Shown here: positions 46,041-56,829 of the stretch, piece by piece
Layout of the letters: the number at the start of each line of letters is the position of its first letter
Position numbering within the stretch: position 1 is the first letter of the stretch
Origin: Calophaca sinica
Lineage: Eukaryota > Streptophyta > Magnoliopsida > Fabales > Fabaceae
Assembly (NCBI GenBank): GCA_037113605.1
Contig: CM073730.1
Span: 126,231,176 to 126,295,175, forward strand
Direction of reading: 5' to 3'
DNA length: 64,000 nt
The notes under the pieces: generated by a model
Seen by the model: only the letters and a program-made list of their open reading frames with translations
The model's database searches: none
Told to the model about the DNA's origin: nothing
Made by a program: the position numbers and the translations under genes

Positions 46041-46204
46041 TGTTAACAATGTGAATGCATAGAGAAGAGGAGAAGAAAGGAGACTAGGGTTTCATAGAAC
46101 TGCAATTAATAAGTCTTCACAATACAAGACAATAAAGAAGTATAAATACTAAAGATACAAAAGACTAAACTACCCTTAGTACTAATATTATATATTATCT
46201 AACA
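46041..46204 (-). repeat. copia 5' LTR
   Basis: 164-bp terminal repeat, the partner of 37994-38169. Confidence 0.92.
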
Positions 46205-46384
46205 CTACAATCCATTTCAACAACGCATCGTCAAAGCAATTGGAAAAAAGAAGGTGGTCGCGGGTGGGAATTTGGGCTACGGTATAGCCTTTGGTCATGG
46301 TGTTCCACATGAACATGTTGGGTTCCCTCGATGCAATCGAACAGAGCATGGGCATAGGAATCTCTGACATCGATGAATGCATAG

Positions 46385-47064
46385 AGGGGGCTGCTTCCAG
46401 CACCCCACCTGTTTGCTGCTAGCACCCCCAGTCCTTAAAAATTGAAAATTCCCAAAATACCCCCACTCACTTTTTTCCCCTTTTTCTGCTATTTTTTTCG
46501 AAACATATTTATGTTCTGGTAATTGAATTACCGGACATTTCCGGTAATTCAATTACCAGAACATAAATATGCTTCCGGTAATTGAGTTGTCGGAATACAT
46601 TTTCGAACAAGTAATGAAAATGTATTCCGGTAATTCAATTACCGGAAGCATATTTTTTCAAAATTATGATATGTTACGGTAATTCAATTGCCGGAATACA
46701 TTTTCAACAGCGTCCGGTAATTAAATTACTGGAACATATCATAATTTTGAAAAAATATGCTTCCGGTAATTGAACTACCGGAATACGTTTTCGAACAAGT
46801 AATGAAAATGTATTCCGATAATTCAATTAGCGGAAGCATATTTATGTGCCGGTAATTGAACTACCAGAATACGTTTTTGTGAACTACCGGAATATATTTT
46901 CAACAGCTTCTGGTAATTCAATTACCGGAACATGTACAGTCTGCGGAAAAAAATAACATAAAAAAGGAAAAAAAAAAGTGAGTAGGGATATTTTGGGAAT
47001 TTTAAATTTTTTTGAGGACTGGGAGGTGCTGACAGCAAATAGGTAGGGTGCTGGAAGCAAAAGC
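46385..47064. mobile_element. Mutator-like MITE with long terminal inverted repeats and an internal palindrome array
   Basis: Termini of about 95-100 bp are inverted: CTTCCAGCACCCCACCTGTT on the left, and on the right (other strand) CTTCCAGCACCCTACCTATT. A perfect 9-bp duplication AATGCATAG flanks it (46376-46384, 47065-47073), the size expected for Mutator-like elements. The core (about 46508-46935) is an array of palindromes of the form CCGGTAATTCAATTACCGG, separated by AACATAAATATG / GGAAGCATA spacers that are themselves inverted relative to each other. No transposase. It splits the PPR pseudogene. Confidence 0.88.
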
Positions 47065-47114
47065 AATGCATAGAACGTGAAGACCCGACAGGCTTATGAC
47101 ATGGTGAGAGTGAG

Positions 47115-47795
47115 TGTACGTAGTTATGAGCTGATTTATAATTTTTAGAAGTTAAGTAACGTTTTTAAAATTACAAAAATTGAGTGGTGCATGGTGCACC
47201 ACCATCGCGATCCCACTCTTTGTTTTTTAACAAAGAACGATTCCTCTTTTTTAAATTTTAAGTTTTAACACAACCGCAGCTCGAACCAGCGACTAATAGT
47301 TTTTTTTAATAATTTTTTTTTACATTCAAAAGAGTACTATTAAATAAAATTAGATGTATCTATAAAAAATAAAAATAGATGTAATTTATATCTCAAAAAA
47401 AAATATTCTACTTAACATAATTATCCAAAAAAAAGGTAAAGATGATATAAAGTTTTTTTTTTCACATAAGAATGATATAAAGTTTTAAAAAATATTGAAA
47501 TCTCGTAACGGTAATTTAAACATCATTTTTTTTTATTGATTAAAGTTTCGGTGAGTTGGTTCTTCGGGCTTACCAGGAATAGAGAAAGCCTCGAGTTGAA
47601 GTTACAGATGTACTTACATATTATCCACCAACGAGATTCTAACACCGGCAGCAGATTCAAACTCACGTCCTTATAAGATATTAGTTGTATCCTTACTAAT
47701 TGGATGAATCTTTGTTCGCTGTAATTTAAAATCACTCTAGAAAGTCCTTGATGCAACCATACATATAAATACCATATAACTTACTTATTAAATAA
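47115..47795. other. Non-coding, AT-rich
   Basis: Low-complexity A/T runs. On the - strand at about 47540-47720 a B-box-like GAGTTTGAATCTGC suggests another decayed SINE. No gene was recognised. Confidence 0.4.
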
Positions 47796-47799
47796 TGTT

Positions 47800-48306
47800 T
47801 AGGGATGACAAAACGGGCTGGCCCGGTCCAACCCAGCCTAGCCTGTCATCGGCCCGTCTAAAACGGGACGGGTTGGGTTGGGCCATTAAGAGAATGTGGG
47901 TTGACATTTTCGTCCCAACCCACTAAAGAATGGGTTGGCAGGCTGGCCTGCTAAAAATAAAAAATAAAAAAATAAATTTATTTTAACAATTAAAATACTA
48001 CAAAAATTCACTTAAACAATTGGGTTATTAAGCATGATGATAAACCATAAACACCTATTAATCCATCAATAGTAAAGCATAAACACCTATTAATCTATCA
48101 ACCATAAACACAAACTAATCCATCAACCACTTACCATCAACACAATTTGAGTGAGTCAGAGAGATGAGTATAGCGGCTGAGAGTTGAGTGAGTTTAGCTC
48201 TAAGAGGGTTAGGCAGGTTAGGGCTATGTGGGTTAATGGGTTAATATACCTTAACCCAACTTGCCCATTTTAAGCGGGCTAGGTTAGGCCCACTATGCCA
48301 TCCCTA
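47800..48306. mobile_element. Non-autonomous hAT-type element (507 bp)
   Basis: Ends TAGGGATGACAAAACGGGC and, on the other strand, TAGGGATGGCATAGTGGGC. Flanks are ATAATGTT (47792-47799) and ATAATATT (48307-48314), an 8-bp target with one mismatch. The subterminal sequence is rich in GGGTTGGG/CCCAACC words, and there is an AT core with a short repeat (AAACACCTATTAATC). No coding capacity. Confidence 0.8.
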
Positions 48307-48827
48307 ATAATATTACATAAATTCCTTTACCTAAGTCGCTGGCAGTTGCTCCTCTTGTAGAAAGTCAATGTCGAGGCCAAAAAAAGGGTTGATGTTGCGT
48401 TCCCACCATAGCCTTTGTAGTCTATATTGACACCGTTTACATCATCTTTATTACTCTCTTCGTCCCATAATAAGTGTTGTCATAGGTTTTTACACAGATT
48501 AAGAAAAAACTATAAATGAATGATATAGTATAACAATGTTACAAAATTATTCTTATTAACAATTGGTTATTAACCATTATCATAAATACTTAGTGGAGTA
48601 CTCCCTCCGGACCCAATTATAAGAAAAAAATATTTAATTTCACACTGATTAAGGATGATAGTTAAGTGCTTTAAGGATGATATCCTTAATCATAATGCTC
48701 CTCACTAAGGAATTCTTGGAAAACAAACATTGAATTAATTTAAGCGTATTTTGGAGCAATGACAATAAATATGTGTAGGTTGGTTCAAATTTGCATATAT
48801 TTGAGTCTACCAAACATGAACACTTTT

Positions 48828-49586
48828 TGTGTGAACAAATCAGCCGAGGGATCGGCTAATTTTCAGCTAACAAATTGATTCCTGTCAAGCGATTATACTG
48901 AGAACGAAACTTTAATTCTCAGTTTTGGGTTCCCCAACTACTCCAGAAAGCATTGAGATTGGTGAATTTACGCTAAGCTAAGGCTAAGAAAGTCAAATTG
49001 TAAATTTGAGAGAAAAATATAATTGTTTTGATAGATTGGTTGTCCTTTACAAAATCTCAACAAGGTATATATATATATGCAAAAGAGAAAACAAAATTGT
49101 AACCGCCCCCTATTGACCACTAGATGCTCCCACTACGCTAGTAGTTAACAACAAGCGGTCATGCGTCCCTCAACTATTGCGTTTATCCGCTTCGTGGGGT
49201 AACTGCCCTGTCCTTGGCTGAAAAACAGCAATTGCCACGTTTAATCATGTTGAGGGCCTTCAAGAGCTGATTTTGAACCTTTGACCAACGAGTAACACCA
49301 AAGTCGAATGATTTCTAGCTTAAGCTCTTGGTCAAGCTCTACCGTTTCCTTGTTCGGTAGCTTTCAACTAGCCGATAGATTTATAACATTTAAATGCCTA
49401 TTTAAGCCTCCATCGGCTATATTTTTAGTTATCGGCTGACCTCATGGTGTTCCTTAAGTCTTCATTAACTCTCGGTTCTAGCATCAGCTCAACAGGAGCA
49501 CTATCAGCTATATTTGTGATCGGTTAGACCATGTATCGGCTATTGCCCCAATCGGCTTGCCCTTTATTGTTTTTTTGGTGATAACA
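48828..49586 (-). repeat. Tat gypsy 3' LTR
   Basis: 759-bp terminal repeat, rich in ATCGGCTA-type words. It carries a short (TA)n where the partner has (CA)n. Confidence 0.92.
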
Positions 49587-49893
49587 ATTACCCTCCACAT
49601 CATTTTAGCTGTAAATGCTGGATTGATGTATTATATAAGATTCAAATCTCTGGGTTGTTAATCGTTATTCACGTCAATCGCATTTAATGCTAGCCATAAT
49701 GACCTTAACTAGCCAGTTTATCTTTACCCGATGACTGCGCTTCTACCCGATAAAGCCTCAACAAACCTTATCAGCTAATCATGCGCGTACTCCTCTTTAA
49801 ACCACCCTAGCCGTTTGAATAGTCATTTTGCATTCAAACTTGTTCAAACTTTGAACCCTAATCTTTGTTTCTGCACTTTCCTTTCCTGCAATC

Positions 49894-49995
49894 ATGTCTT
49901 CTGCTTCTGATTCCCAAAACCGTGAACATAGCTATGGGGGAAATGACTCTTTGACGACATCTTCTCCATCAACCGATTCGTACTTCCCTCCTTAA
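49894..49995 (+). pseudogene. Start of an antisense ORF of the Tat element (truncated)
   Basis: A + strand ATG at 49894 opens 33 codons (MSSASDSQNREHSYGGNDSL…) and stops at 49993-49995, exactly where the antisense integrase fragment begins. Tat-type plant elements are known to carry an extra ORF antisense to gag-pol near the 3' LTR. The position and direction here fit such an ORF, cut off by the deletion that removed the integrase core. No domain is left to name it. Confidence 0.45.
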
Positions 49996-50484
49996 GAAAC
50001 GGCTTGATCCGCTGATGGGATCTTACCGATTAGGTCCATAGCCGAACCCGTGAATGGCCAAGGTTTTACTATTGGATGCAGCAATTCGGCAGACACTCTT
50101 TGGATTGGGCCATGCAGCTGACACTCGCATCCTTTGGCATATTGAAAATTAATCGGCTGTGGTGGTAGGCCAATAATATCCATGGCAATAAATCAACCAC
50201 TTCATGACTTGCCCAGTCCTATGTGAACCACACATGCCCTCATGAATCTCACCCATGACCTTCACGGCTTCACTCTTATCTATGCACTTCAGCAGCACCC
50301 CATTCATGCTTCTTTTATATAATTCATTATCAATAAGCACGTACCTCAGGGCCCTTTTCTTAACTTTGGGATCAATGCATCTAGAAGGATCTTGTAAATA
50401 CTCAATCAGTTCTTTCCTCCATGAATCGATCTGGTCCATGGCCATCACCTCGACTGATGGTTCATCATAGCCCAAAGTCAACAA
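49992..50484 (-). pseudogene. Tat integrase N-terminal part (core deleted)
   Basis: Zinc-binding HHCC-type domain: HEGMCGSHRTGQVMKWLIY and YYWPTTTAD, then CECQLHGPIQRVSAELLHPI. The first catalytic aspartate follows in AMDLIGKI, after which the sequence ends. The DDE core and C-terminal domain are absent. Confidence 0.85.
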
Positions 50485-50508
50485 AGAGTCTCTGTATCCA
50501 GAGGCTTC

Positions 50509-50880
50509 TTAGGCTAGATCATTAGCCTCAATATTGATCCCTCTTGGAATATATGACACATTTGCATCTATAAAGCAGCGCAGCAATCTGCCTGCCGTCT
50601 CATAACGAGCCAACAGATTTAGGTTGTTGCACCCGTATTTCTTTGTTAACTGTTTTATCACCAATTGAGAATCCCCCTTTATGTAAACATAATCGACTTT
50701 CATAGTGGCTAAAAGCTTTAAACCTGTGATCAAAGCGTCATACTCGACTTGGTTATTAGTTAAACCTGGATCTAGCCGATACAAAAACCTCCACACTTTC
50801 CCATCAGGGTTAGTGATTGTCACTCCGGCTCCGACTCCATTCTGGATTTTGGACCCATCAAAAGTCAGAACCTAAGGCAA
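50509..50880 (-). pseudogene. Tat second (archaeal-like) RNase H domain
   Basis: Carries FDGS..NGVGAGVTITNPDG (first D), NNQVEYDALITGLKLL (E), KGDSQLVIKQLTKKYGC (D) and IEANDLA (last D). This extra RNase H, separate from the normal one, is the hallmark of Tat elements. It is separated from the first RNase H by an in-frame stop near 50872. Confidence 0.88.
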
Positions 50881-51441
50881 TAGGTCTATGCAAGTGATTG
50901 CAGATACCCAAGGGTCTTCTACATCCACACAGGGATGTTCTGCTAAGAAATCGGCTAATGTCTGACCCTTAATAGCCCTAAGTGGGATGTATTTTAGAGC
51001 AAAGGCAGTGAGTTTAATGGCCCACTTCATCAGTCGACCCTGTAAGACATGCCTATTAAGAAAGTACCTAACAATATCAATTTTGCACAAAACTAGTATT
51101 TCATGTGGCATTAAATAATATTCCAGTTTTGTACAAGCATGAAACAATGACAAGCATAACTTCTCTATCGGAATATGTCTAGTTTCAGCATCATTGAGCA
51201 TTCGGCTAAGGTAGTATACTGCCATTTCAGTTCTATCTTCAGCATCCTGCGCTAACAAGCAGCCGATAGATTCCTCAACAACTGCGATATAAAGTTTCAT
51301 AGGCTTCCCTGGCATGGGAGGCAACAAGACAGGTGGATTATCTACGACCTTCTTTATTTGGTCAAAGGCTTCTTGCTGTTCAGGACCCCACACCAAGTCC
51401 TCTGCATTCTTGAGCTTCAGCAAAGGGGAGAAAGCCTTCAT
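50872..51441 (-). pseudogene. Tat RNase H (first, retroviral-like)
   Basis: Typical gypsy RNase H following RT: PGKPMKLYIAVVEESIGCLL, AVYYLSRMLNDAETRHIPIE and KLEYYLMPHEILVLCKIDIV. The first catalytic aspartate position in the LYI.. strand appears changed, so the enzyme may be non-catalytic, as is common in the first RNase H of Tat elements. Confidence 0.85.
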
Positions 51442-51444
51442 CTT

Positions 51445-52191
51445 CTAAGCCGAATTAGCTATAAATCTCCTTAAGAAGTTAATCTTGCCCAATAAACTTT
51501 GCAGTTCCTTCTTGTTCTTGGGTGGTCTAGCCTCTATCCTTTGCCTTGGCGTGTTACAGTCTATCTCAATACCCTTTTGATGTACTAAGAAACCAAGGAA
51601 GTTGCTAGCCGATACACTAAACATGCACTTGGCAAGATTCATTTTCAAGTTATGAACCCTCATCCTCTACAAGGCCTGTTCTAGATCGGCTAAATGGGCC
51701 TTGAAGTCCTTGGACTTCACCACCACATCATCTATGTAGACCTTAATAGTCTTACCGATTAAATCATGTAAGATAGTATTCATGGCTCTCTGGTATGTGG
51801 CCCCAGCATTCTTCAAGCCAAATGGCATCACCAACCATTCATTAATTCCCAATGCCCCTGAGCACCTGAAGGCAGTCTTATGCGTATCTTCCTCGGCTAC
51901 AAATATTTGGTTATAACCAGAGTACCCATCCATGAAGGTTAGAATCCTATGGGTGGCAGCCGCGTCAACTAACATGTCCGCTACTGGCATTACATATTCA
52001 TCATTTGGAGTGGCTAAATTCAAATCCCTATAATCAATGCAGACTTGAATTTTTCCATTCATCTTCATGATAGGTACTATGTTTGCCAACCAATCCACAT
52101 ACCTAGCTGTTCTGATGAAGCCAGCTTTTAGTAAGCGTTCAATCTCTGCCTTGATATGTGACATCAGCTTGGGATTATACCTTCTAGGCAT
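51445..52191 (-). pseudogene. Tat reverse transcriptase
   Basis: Blocks in order: KVCIDYRDLN-like QVCIDYRDLNLATPNDEYVM, FMDGYSGYNQIFVAEEDTHK (catalytic D), WLVMPFGLKNAGATYQRAMN, the active site KVYIDDVVVKS and FLGFLVHQKGIE. An in-frame stop at 51664-51666 separates the last block. The domain is otherwise complete. Confidence 0.92.
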
Positions 52192-53270
52192 CTATTTGTG
52201 CGGCTTAAAACCTTCTTTAATTAGTAGCCTGTGCTCCACAAACTCGCAAACTAGCCCAGACATCTCATGGTAATCCCATGCGAAACAGTCCCTATACTTC
52301 TCCAAAAGGGCTACAATCTCCCTTTTGTCCTCTTCCTTCATCAATCCGCTAACTTGTGTCAGCCGAGGCTCCTCTTGCATGCCCAAGTTGATGTTTTCTA
52401 GGGGATCATGAGATTCAAAGCTAGGCAGAGTCCTTTGGATGGGTGACTCAAATTCTATTGGCAACTCGCTTATCTCAGCTGTTACAACATGGTCATTGCC
52501 TTTGTGATTTTCCATTTGCATAGAATCATCTACCTTGGATTACCCCTGAAGGCTTCTAACCGATCCCATAAGCTTTGCATCACCTAAGTGTCTTTAATCA
52601 TTAAACTTCTCCATGATTAGTTATGATTATTTACCTGCTTGATTTCAAACCCTTGGGGAGTCAAGTTGCAAGACTCCCACGATCCTTCCTCGTATTCCTC
52701 AGTGACAACAATGGAAACATCACAAGGAGAATAAAATAAAGCCTCTAAAGTTTGTACCTCGGCTGGGAAATGATTGTCATCGGTTGGGACTATTTCTATC
52801 TTATCCCCTTCCCAGAAAATCAACATCTGATGCATTGTGGAGGGTAGACACTGGCTAGTGTGAATCCAGTCTCTTCCAAGTAGGACTTCATATGATGGTT
52901 TACCATCAATCATAAAGAAAGCTGACTTGACACTTTTGGGGCCTACTGTGATCTTGGCTACCAGGGTCCCCAAAGCTGAGGATGCTTCTCCCATAAAGCT
53001 AGCCATCTTCATGTTAGTTGGGATCAGGTCTTCCTCAGACTTGTTCAAACTTCTTAGAGTAGCAACCGACATCACATTCAACACTTCTCCATTATCAATA
53101 AACACTCGACTGAAGGCCTTGCCATTGATCTAAGCTCTCATATACAAGGGCTTCAGGTGTTTTACCATGTCCTCGGTAGGCTTACCAAAGACAATACTCA
53201 AAGCATCTTTTGCCGTGTTATCTGCTAAAGTTGCCCATTCTGCCTCTTCCACGCAAACATCTCCTTCCAG
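52192..53270 (-). pseudogene. Tat protease and protease-RT linker
   Basis: Protease region 52617-53105: VFIDNGEVLNVMSVATLRSL (D-N-G at the active site), FMGEASSALGTLVAKITVGP and EVLLGRDWIH. The linker at 52192-52521 contains INLGMQEEPRLTQVSGLM and YRDCFAWDYHEMSGL, the normal lead into RT. A stop at 53130 breaks the frame upstream. Confidence 0.85.
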
Positions 53271-53279
53271 GTGTTTAAT

Positions 53280-56200
53280 CTATTGATAACCTGCCCAAAA
53301 CTCACTTGGAATTAAACTGACCACCTTAATGGCTGCCATTAAACCATCTGCTTCCTCATTGAAGATGCAGTCCAGTATGGAGTTGTCTAGATAATCAGTT
53401 TCTGCATTCTGCTCATCTTCATCACCCAAACCTTGTGTGAACACGGCAATGTGTTGTCCTTCTTCGTCAAGTTGCTCCTTATTAGTTGCTGCAATCGTAC
53501 TCGACATATGAGCCTCTTTAGTTTGCTCAGTTTCAACCTTGCCAGGCCTTTGCCCATAAGGTCCAAAAGCTCTGTCAATAGCCTCGTCTACTTTTGCTTC
53601 TGGAATTTCCTTCTTATCAACTGCTTTGGCATCGGCTAGCATTTGCAAGGTCTGTTTCATCTTCTGTAAAGCCCTGACTCATTGAAGCCTCCTCTTCTGA
53701 GTCCTAGTCAAAGTGATTGACTTGGCCTCTTTCTTCTTGGGAGGCTGGTTGACGACCCACTGCCCTTCCCTGACACTTGTAGCTGGTTTGATCATCCTTT
53801 GTGACCTAAGTTCTTCATCATTTCTCACTGTTATGCAAAGGGAAGACATTCCCCCTCCATGCTGAACTCTGCCACTCTTCTTTTAGTTTTGGGGAGAGGG
53901 TCCTCAGTGATCTTTGGCATAATCGGCTGGGTTTCATTCATCATTCCTAGCCCATTTTGCCCCCAGGCTTTTGAGCATGCTGCATCCTCCCTGTTGTTAA
54001 GCACATATCGCGGTATTGGTTAATCAACTCATTGGTTAAATGCCTAGGTCTGGGAGGTTTACCACAAGATCGACTAGTAGATGGTTGGCCCATAACACTT
54101 TTTGGACAACACATGCAGGTTACCCAATCTGTCAAACACAGACACCCTGGTGACCTCCTCGTCCTTCCTGGACTCTTCTTTAGGCACCCAAACACTCTTC
54201 ATCGACTGCTTTCCTTTTGATAACTTGTGCTAGTCAGGCTTTGAGAAAGATACCATGACCATGTTGACAGCAGGGAAATGATTGCTATCCACAGACGTCT
54301 CTGCTATGCTCTTGTCAGCTAGCTTGAATCTACCCTCCTTGATAGCTCTTTGAATTTTTTTCCTGAAAACCACACAATTAGTTGTAGAATGGTAATAAGA
54401 GTTGTGCCACTTACAATATTTTTTGTTCTTCAGCTCTTCAGGAGGTGGAACTTAATGCCCTTCTAGCAGCCATATCTGCTTGTCCTTGAGCAGATAATCA
54501 AAGATTTGGTCTGCCTTGGTTATATCAAAAGAGTATCCAGCCCTGTCCTCTGTTGAGTCAATTTTCTTTACCTTAGCTGCTTTCAATGCGGGGCTAGAGT
54601 AGCTGCTTTCAATGCGGGGCTAGAGTAGCTCCTCCCTTTGACTATCTCGGCTACCATCATGTCAGCCATGGGCTAGCCGATTCAGAGTCAGACTTCTTTG
54701 CTTCTATGACAGAAACCAAATGAGGACCATTTCCTCGGCTAGCTCTTCTTTTCTCCTTCTCCTGGATGTATTGCTTAATCTGGATAGCCCTCTCAGCTTA
54801 TTGGTTCAAATTTGTACAAGGCTGTCCCACTAACCTCTCTTTCAGCCGAGGATTCATATTATTGATTACCATAGAAGTATACTCTATTTTAGGGAATTGA
54901 ACAAAATATTTCCCTGCCTTTTTCCTAAACCTCTCAATATAATCAGCAGCCAATTCATCAACCTGCTACCTGAGGCTAGTGAGATTGGTTACCGTAACTT
55001 GGGGTTGAGGCCAATAGAATCTATCATGGAAGCATATCTCCATGTCAGCCCAATTTTGCACCGAGTTGGGAGGTAATGAAGAGTACCAAGTGAAGGTTGT
55101 CCCAGTGAGTGACAAAGGGAAAAGTTGAAGCTTGTGGTATTCATTTTGATTACTTTCACCACATTAGGATGTGAAACACCCTATATGCACCTTGGTAGAC
55201 TTGTCATCCTCCCCTAAGAATATTGTGAACTAGGAAAAGGGATCATCCGATCTACCCATTCAGGGTAAGGTTTCTTATAAACAGGACGATCCAACTGCTT
55301 TAATTGTACACCAAAGTACTTCTTGATAGTGCTTGCAATCATCTCTGGGTCTACCAACTAAGAAGCTCCCTGTCGATTATCTTGTGAACTTGGTCGTGGC
55401 ATGCTCTGACCCATGGGTCTCCAAGGTGAAGCCTGTTGGAACGAATTCTGAAGGTTGAAAGTATTTAGTGAAACATTGCCTAGAGGTGAATTGATATTCC
55501 ATTGTTGCTCTTGACCATATTCCCCATGACCTCCTCCCTGAGTTCTTGGAACAGTCGATGAATTGAGGGGAAAAGGTGGAACAGGATTCCATGTCTGCTC
55601 TCCCCCATAATTCCCAGTCGTTCGTTGTAAATTTGAACTTACTAGAGGGCATGGCGTGAGGACTAGCTGTGGTTAGTAGAATGGTGGATTGTACTGATTA
55701 CAATCCCCAGGTAGCTTCCCTGAACCATAATCAGCGGCCATCAACTGCCAATTCGGCTGACCATGAGTATTTGCCTGCACAGTAGGGCCGTGTGTTGGGG
55801 AATATGACATTACTGGCGGCAAACCAATGTGTCCAGCTGTGTTAACTGGCCTCCGGGCCATATTAATCTGCCCATACTACAGATTTGCTTGATCGGTTGA
55901 CATAGCTTGCTCCCTAGCATAAGGTGGTACCCATGCGTTCGGTTGATCCCCAAACGTTTAGTTCAGTGGCCCTGCCTGTTGTGCACTCGGCTGTTTGTGG
56001 AAAGGTGCGCCTTGAACCACATTCGGCTGAGGCTACCAAGGCTGACTGGCTTGGGTGTGCTGAGTTTGCCCACTCCCTACGAGTATCATAGAACTAGCCA
56101 AGTGTTCTCCTTACTGCCCTCGACTCGCCTCTGCGTCTCGTGCCTACTGAACCTCGTTGTGCACCATAGGCTTGACAATATCGACCAATTGTCTTAACAC

Positions 56201-56497
56201 CTGGTACATAATGCCATGAATTCCCATGTCAATCTGTTGCCTGATGAAAGATGTAGTCATGACCACTGGGGCTTTAGTATTTTCAGGGTCATTCATGACA
56301 GTTGAGGTTGGTGCGGAGACTGGAATATCTTCAATCGATGTAGGCATACCTAGGGTGTATGCTGGCTCGTTATTCTTACGTGGTGGGTTTTTCTTGGAGT
56401 TGGAACTAGATTCCATGCTGTTGTTGAGTTTCTTTCCGGACCTCAGGTGCATACGCCAAGCGTGATCCTGATCTGGAGAATCAAAATTGACCTTCAA
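53280..56497 (-). pseudogene. Tat gag and gag-protease linker
   Basis: The N-terminus at 56144-56497 starts MKVNFDSPDQDHAWRMHLRS. A proline/glutamine-rich stretch at 55377-55861 follows. The capsid-like core lies around 54780-55330 in broken frames (YSSLPPNSVQNWADMEICFH; LKERLVGQPCTNLNQ), homologous to gag at 35032-35574. A 32-bp tandem duplication around 54575-54625 (GCTTTCAATGCGGGGCTAGA twice) adds to the damage. Confidence 0.8.
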
Positions 56498-56533
56498 TTC
56501 ACTTATTGTCCCACCAGGCGTGCCAAATTTGTT

Positions 56534-56783
56534 TGCGTGAACAAATCAGCCGAGAGATCGGCTAATATTCAGCTGGCAAATTGATTCCTGTCAAGCAATT
56601 ACACTGAGAATGAAACTCTAATTCTCAGTTATGGGTTCCCTAACTACTACAGAAAGCATTGAGATTGGTGAATCTACACTAAGCTAAGGCTAAAAGACAT
56701 GAAATCGGCTAAAAGAAAGCTGTAAATTCGAGAGAAAAATATAAGTGTTTTGATTGATTGGTTGTCCTTTACAAAATCTCAAC

Positions 56784-56829
<46 letters not shown>

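Larger units (their letters stand above)
37994..46204 (-). mobile_element. Ty1/copia retrotransposon with short LTRs, interrupted by a LINE
   Basis: LTRs start TGTTAACAATGTGAATGCAT and end ATATTATCTAACA (+ strand view), at 37994-38169 (176 bp) and 46041-46204 (164 bp). They differ by one substitution and a 12-bp GA-rich indel. The flanks are CTACA at 37989-37993 and 46205-46209, a perfect 5-bp target duplication. Next to the right LTR the - strand reads TGGTATCAAAGAG, an initiator-tRNA-Met primer site. The order protease, integrase, RT, RNase H is copia. Without the LINE the element is about 4.3 kb. Confidence 0.93.
37600..47115 (-). pseudogene. Pentatricopeptide-repeat (PPR) protein pseudogene, split in three
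   Basis: Three - strand pieces align in order to plant PPR proteins. Piece 1 is 47065-47115 and piece 2 is 46205-46384 (EPNMFMWNTMTKGYTVAQIP, a classic PPR helix pair). Piece 3 is 37660-37993, with GVTSELFIRNGLIHFYAERG, NVREVFDKSSYKDVVTWITM, and a following motif around MELFSLMLL. The pieces are separated by a Mutator-like MITE (target AATGCATAG) and by a copia element (target CTACA), both with readable duplications. The pieces also contain their own stops and frameshifts. PPR proteins bind organellar RNA; this copy cannot. The full 5' and 3' ends were not found. Confidence 0.8.

Noticed and set aside
46500..46935. Regular short repeats that might suggest a CRISPR-like array
   Set aside because: The repeats are palindromic, of variable spacing and orientation, with repeated spacers, and lie inside a MITE in a plant genome.
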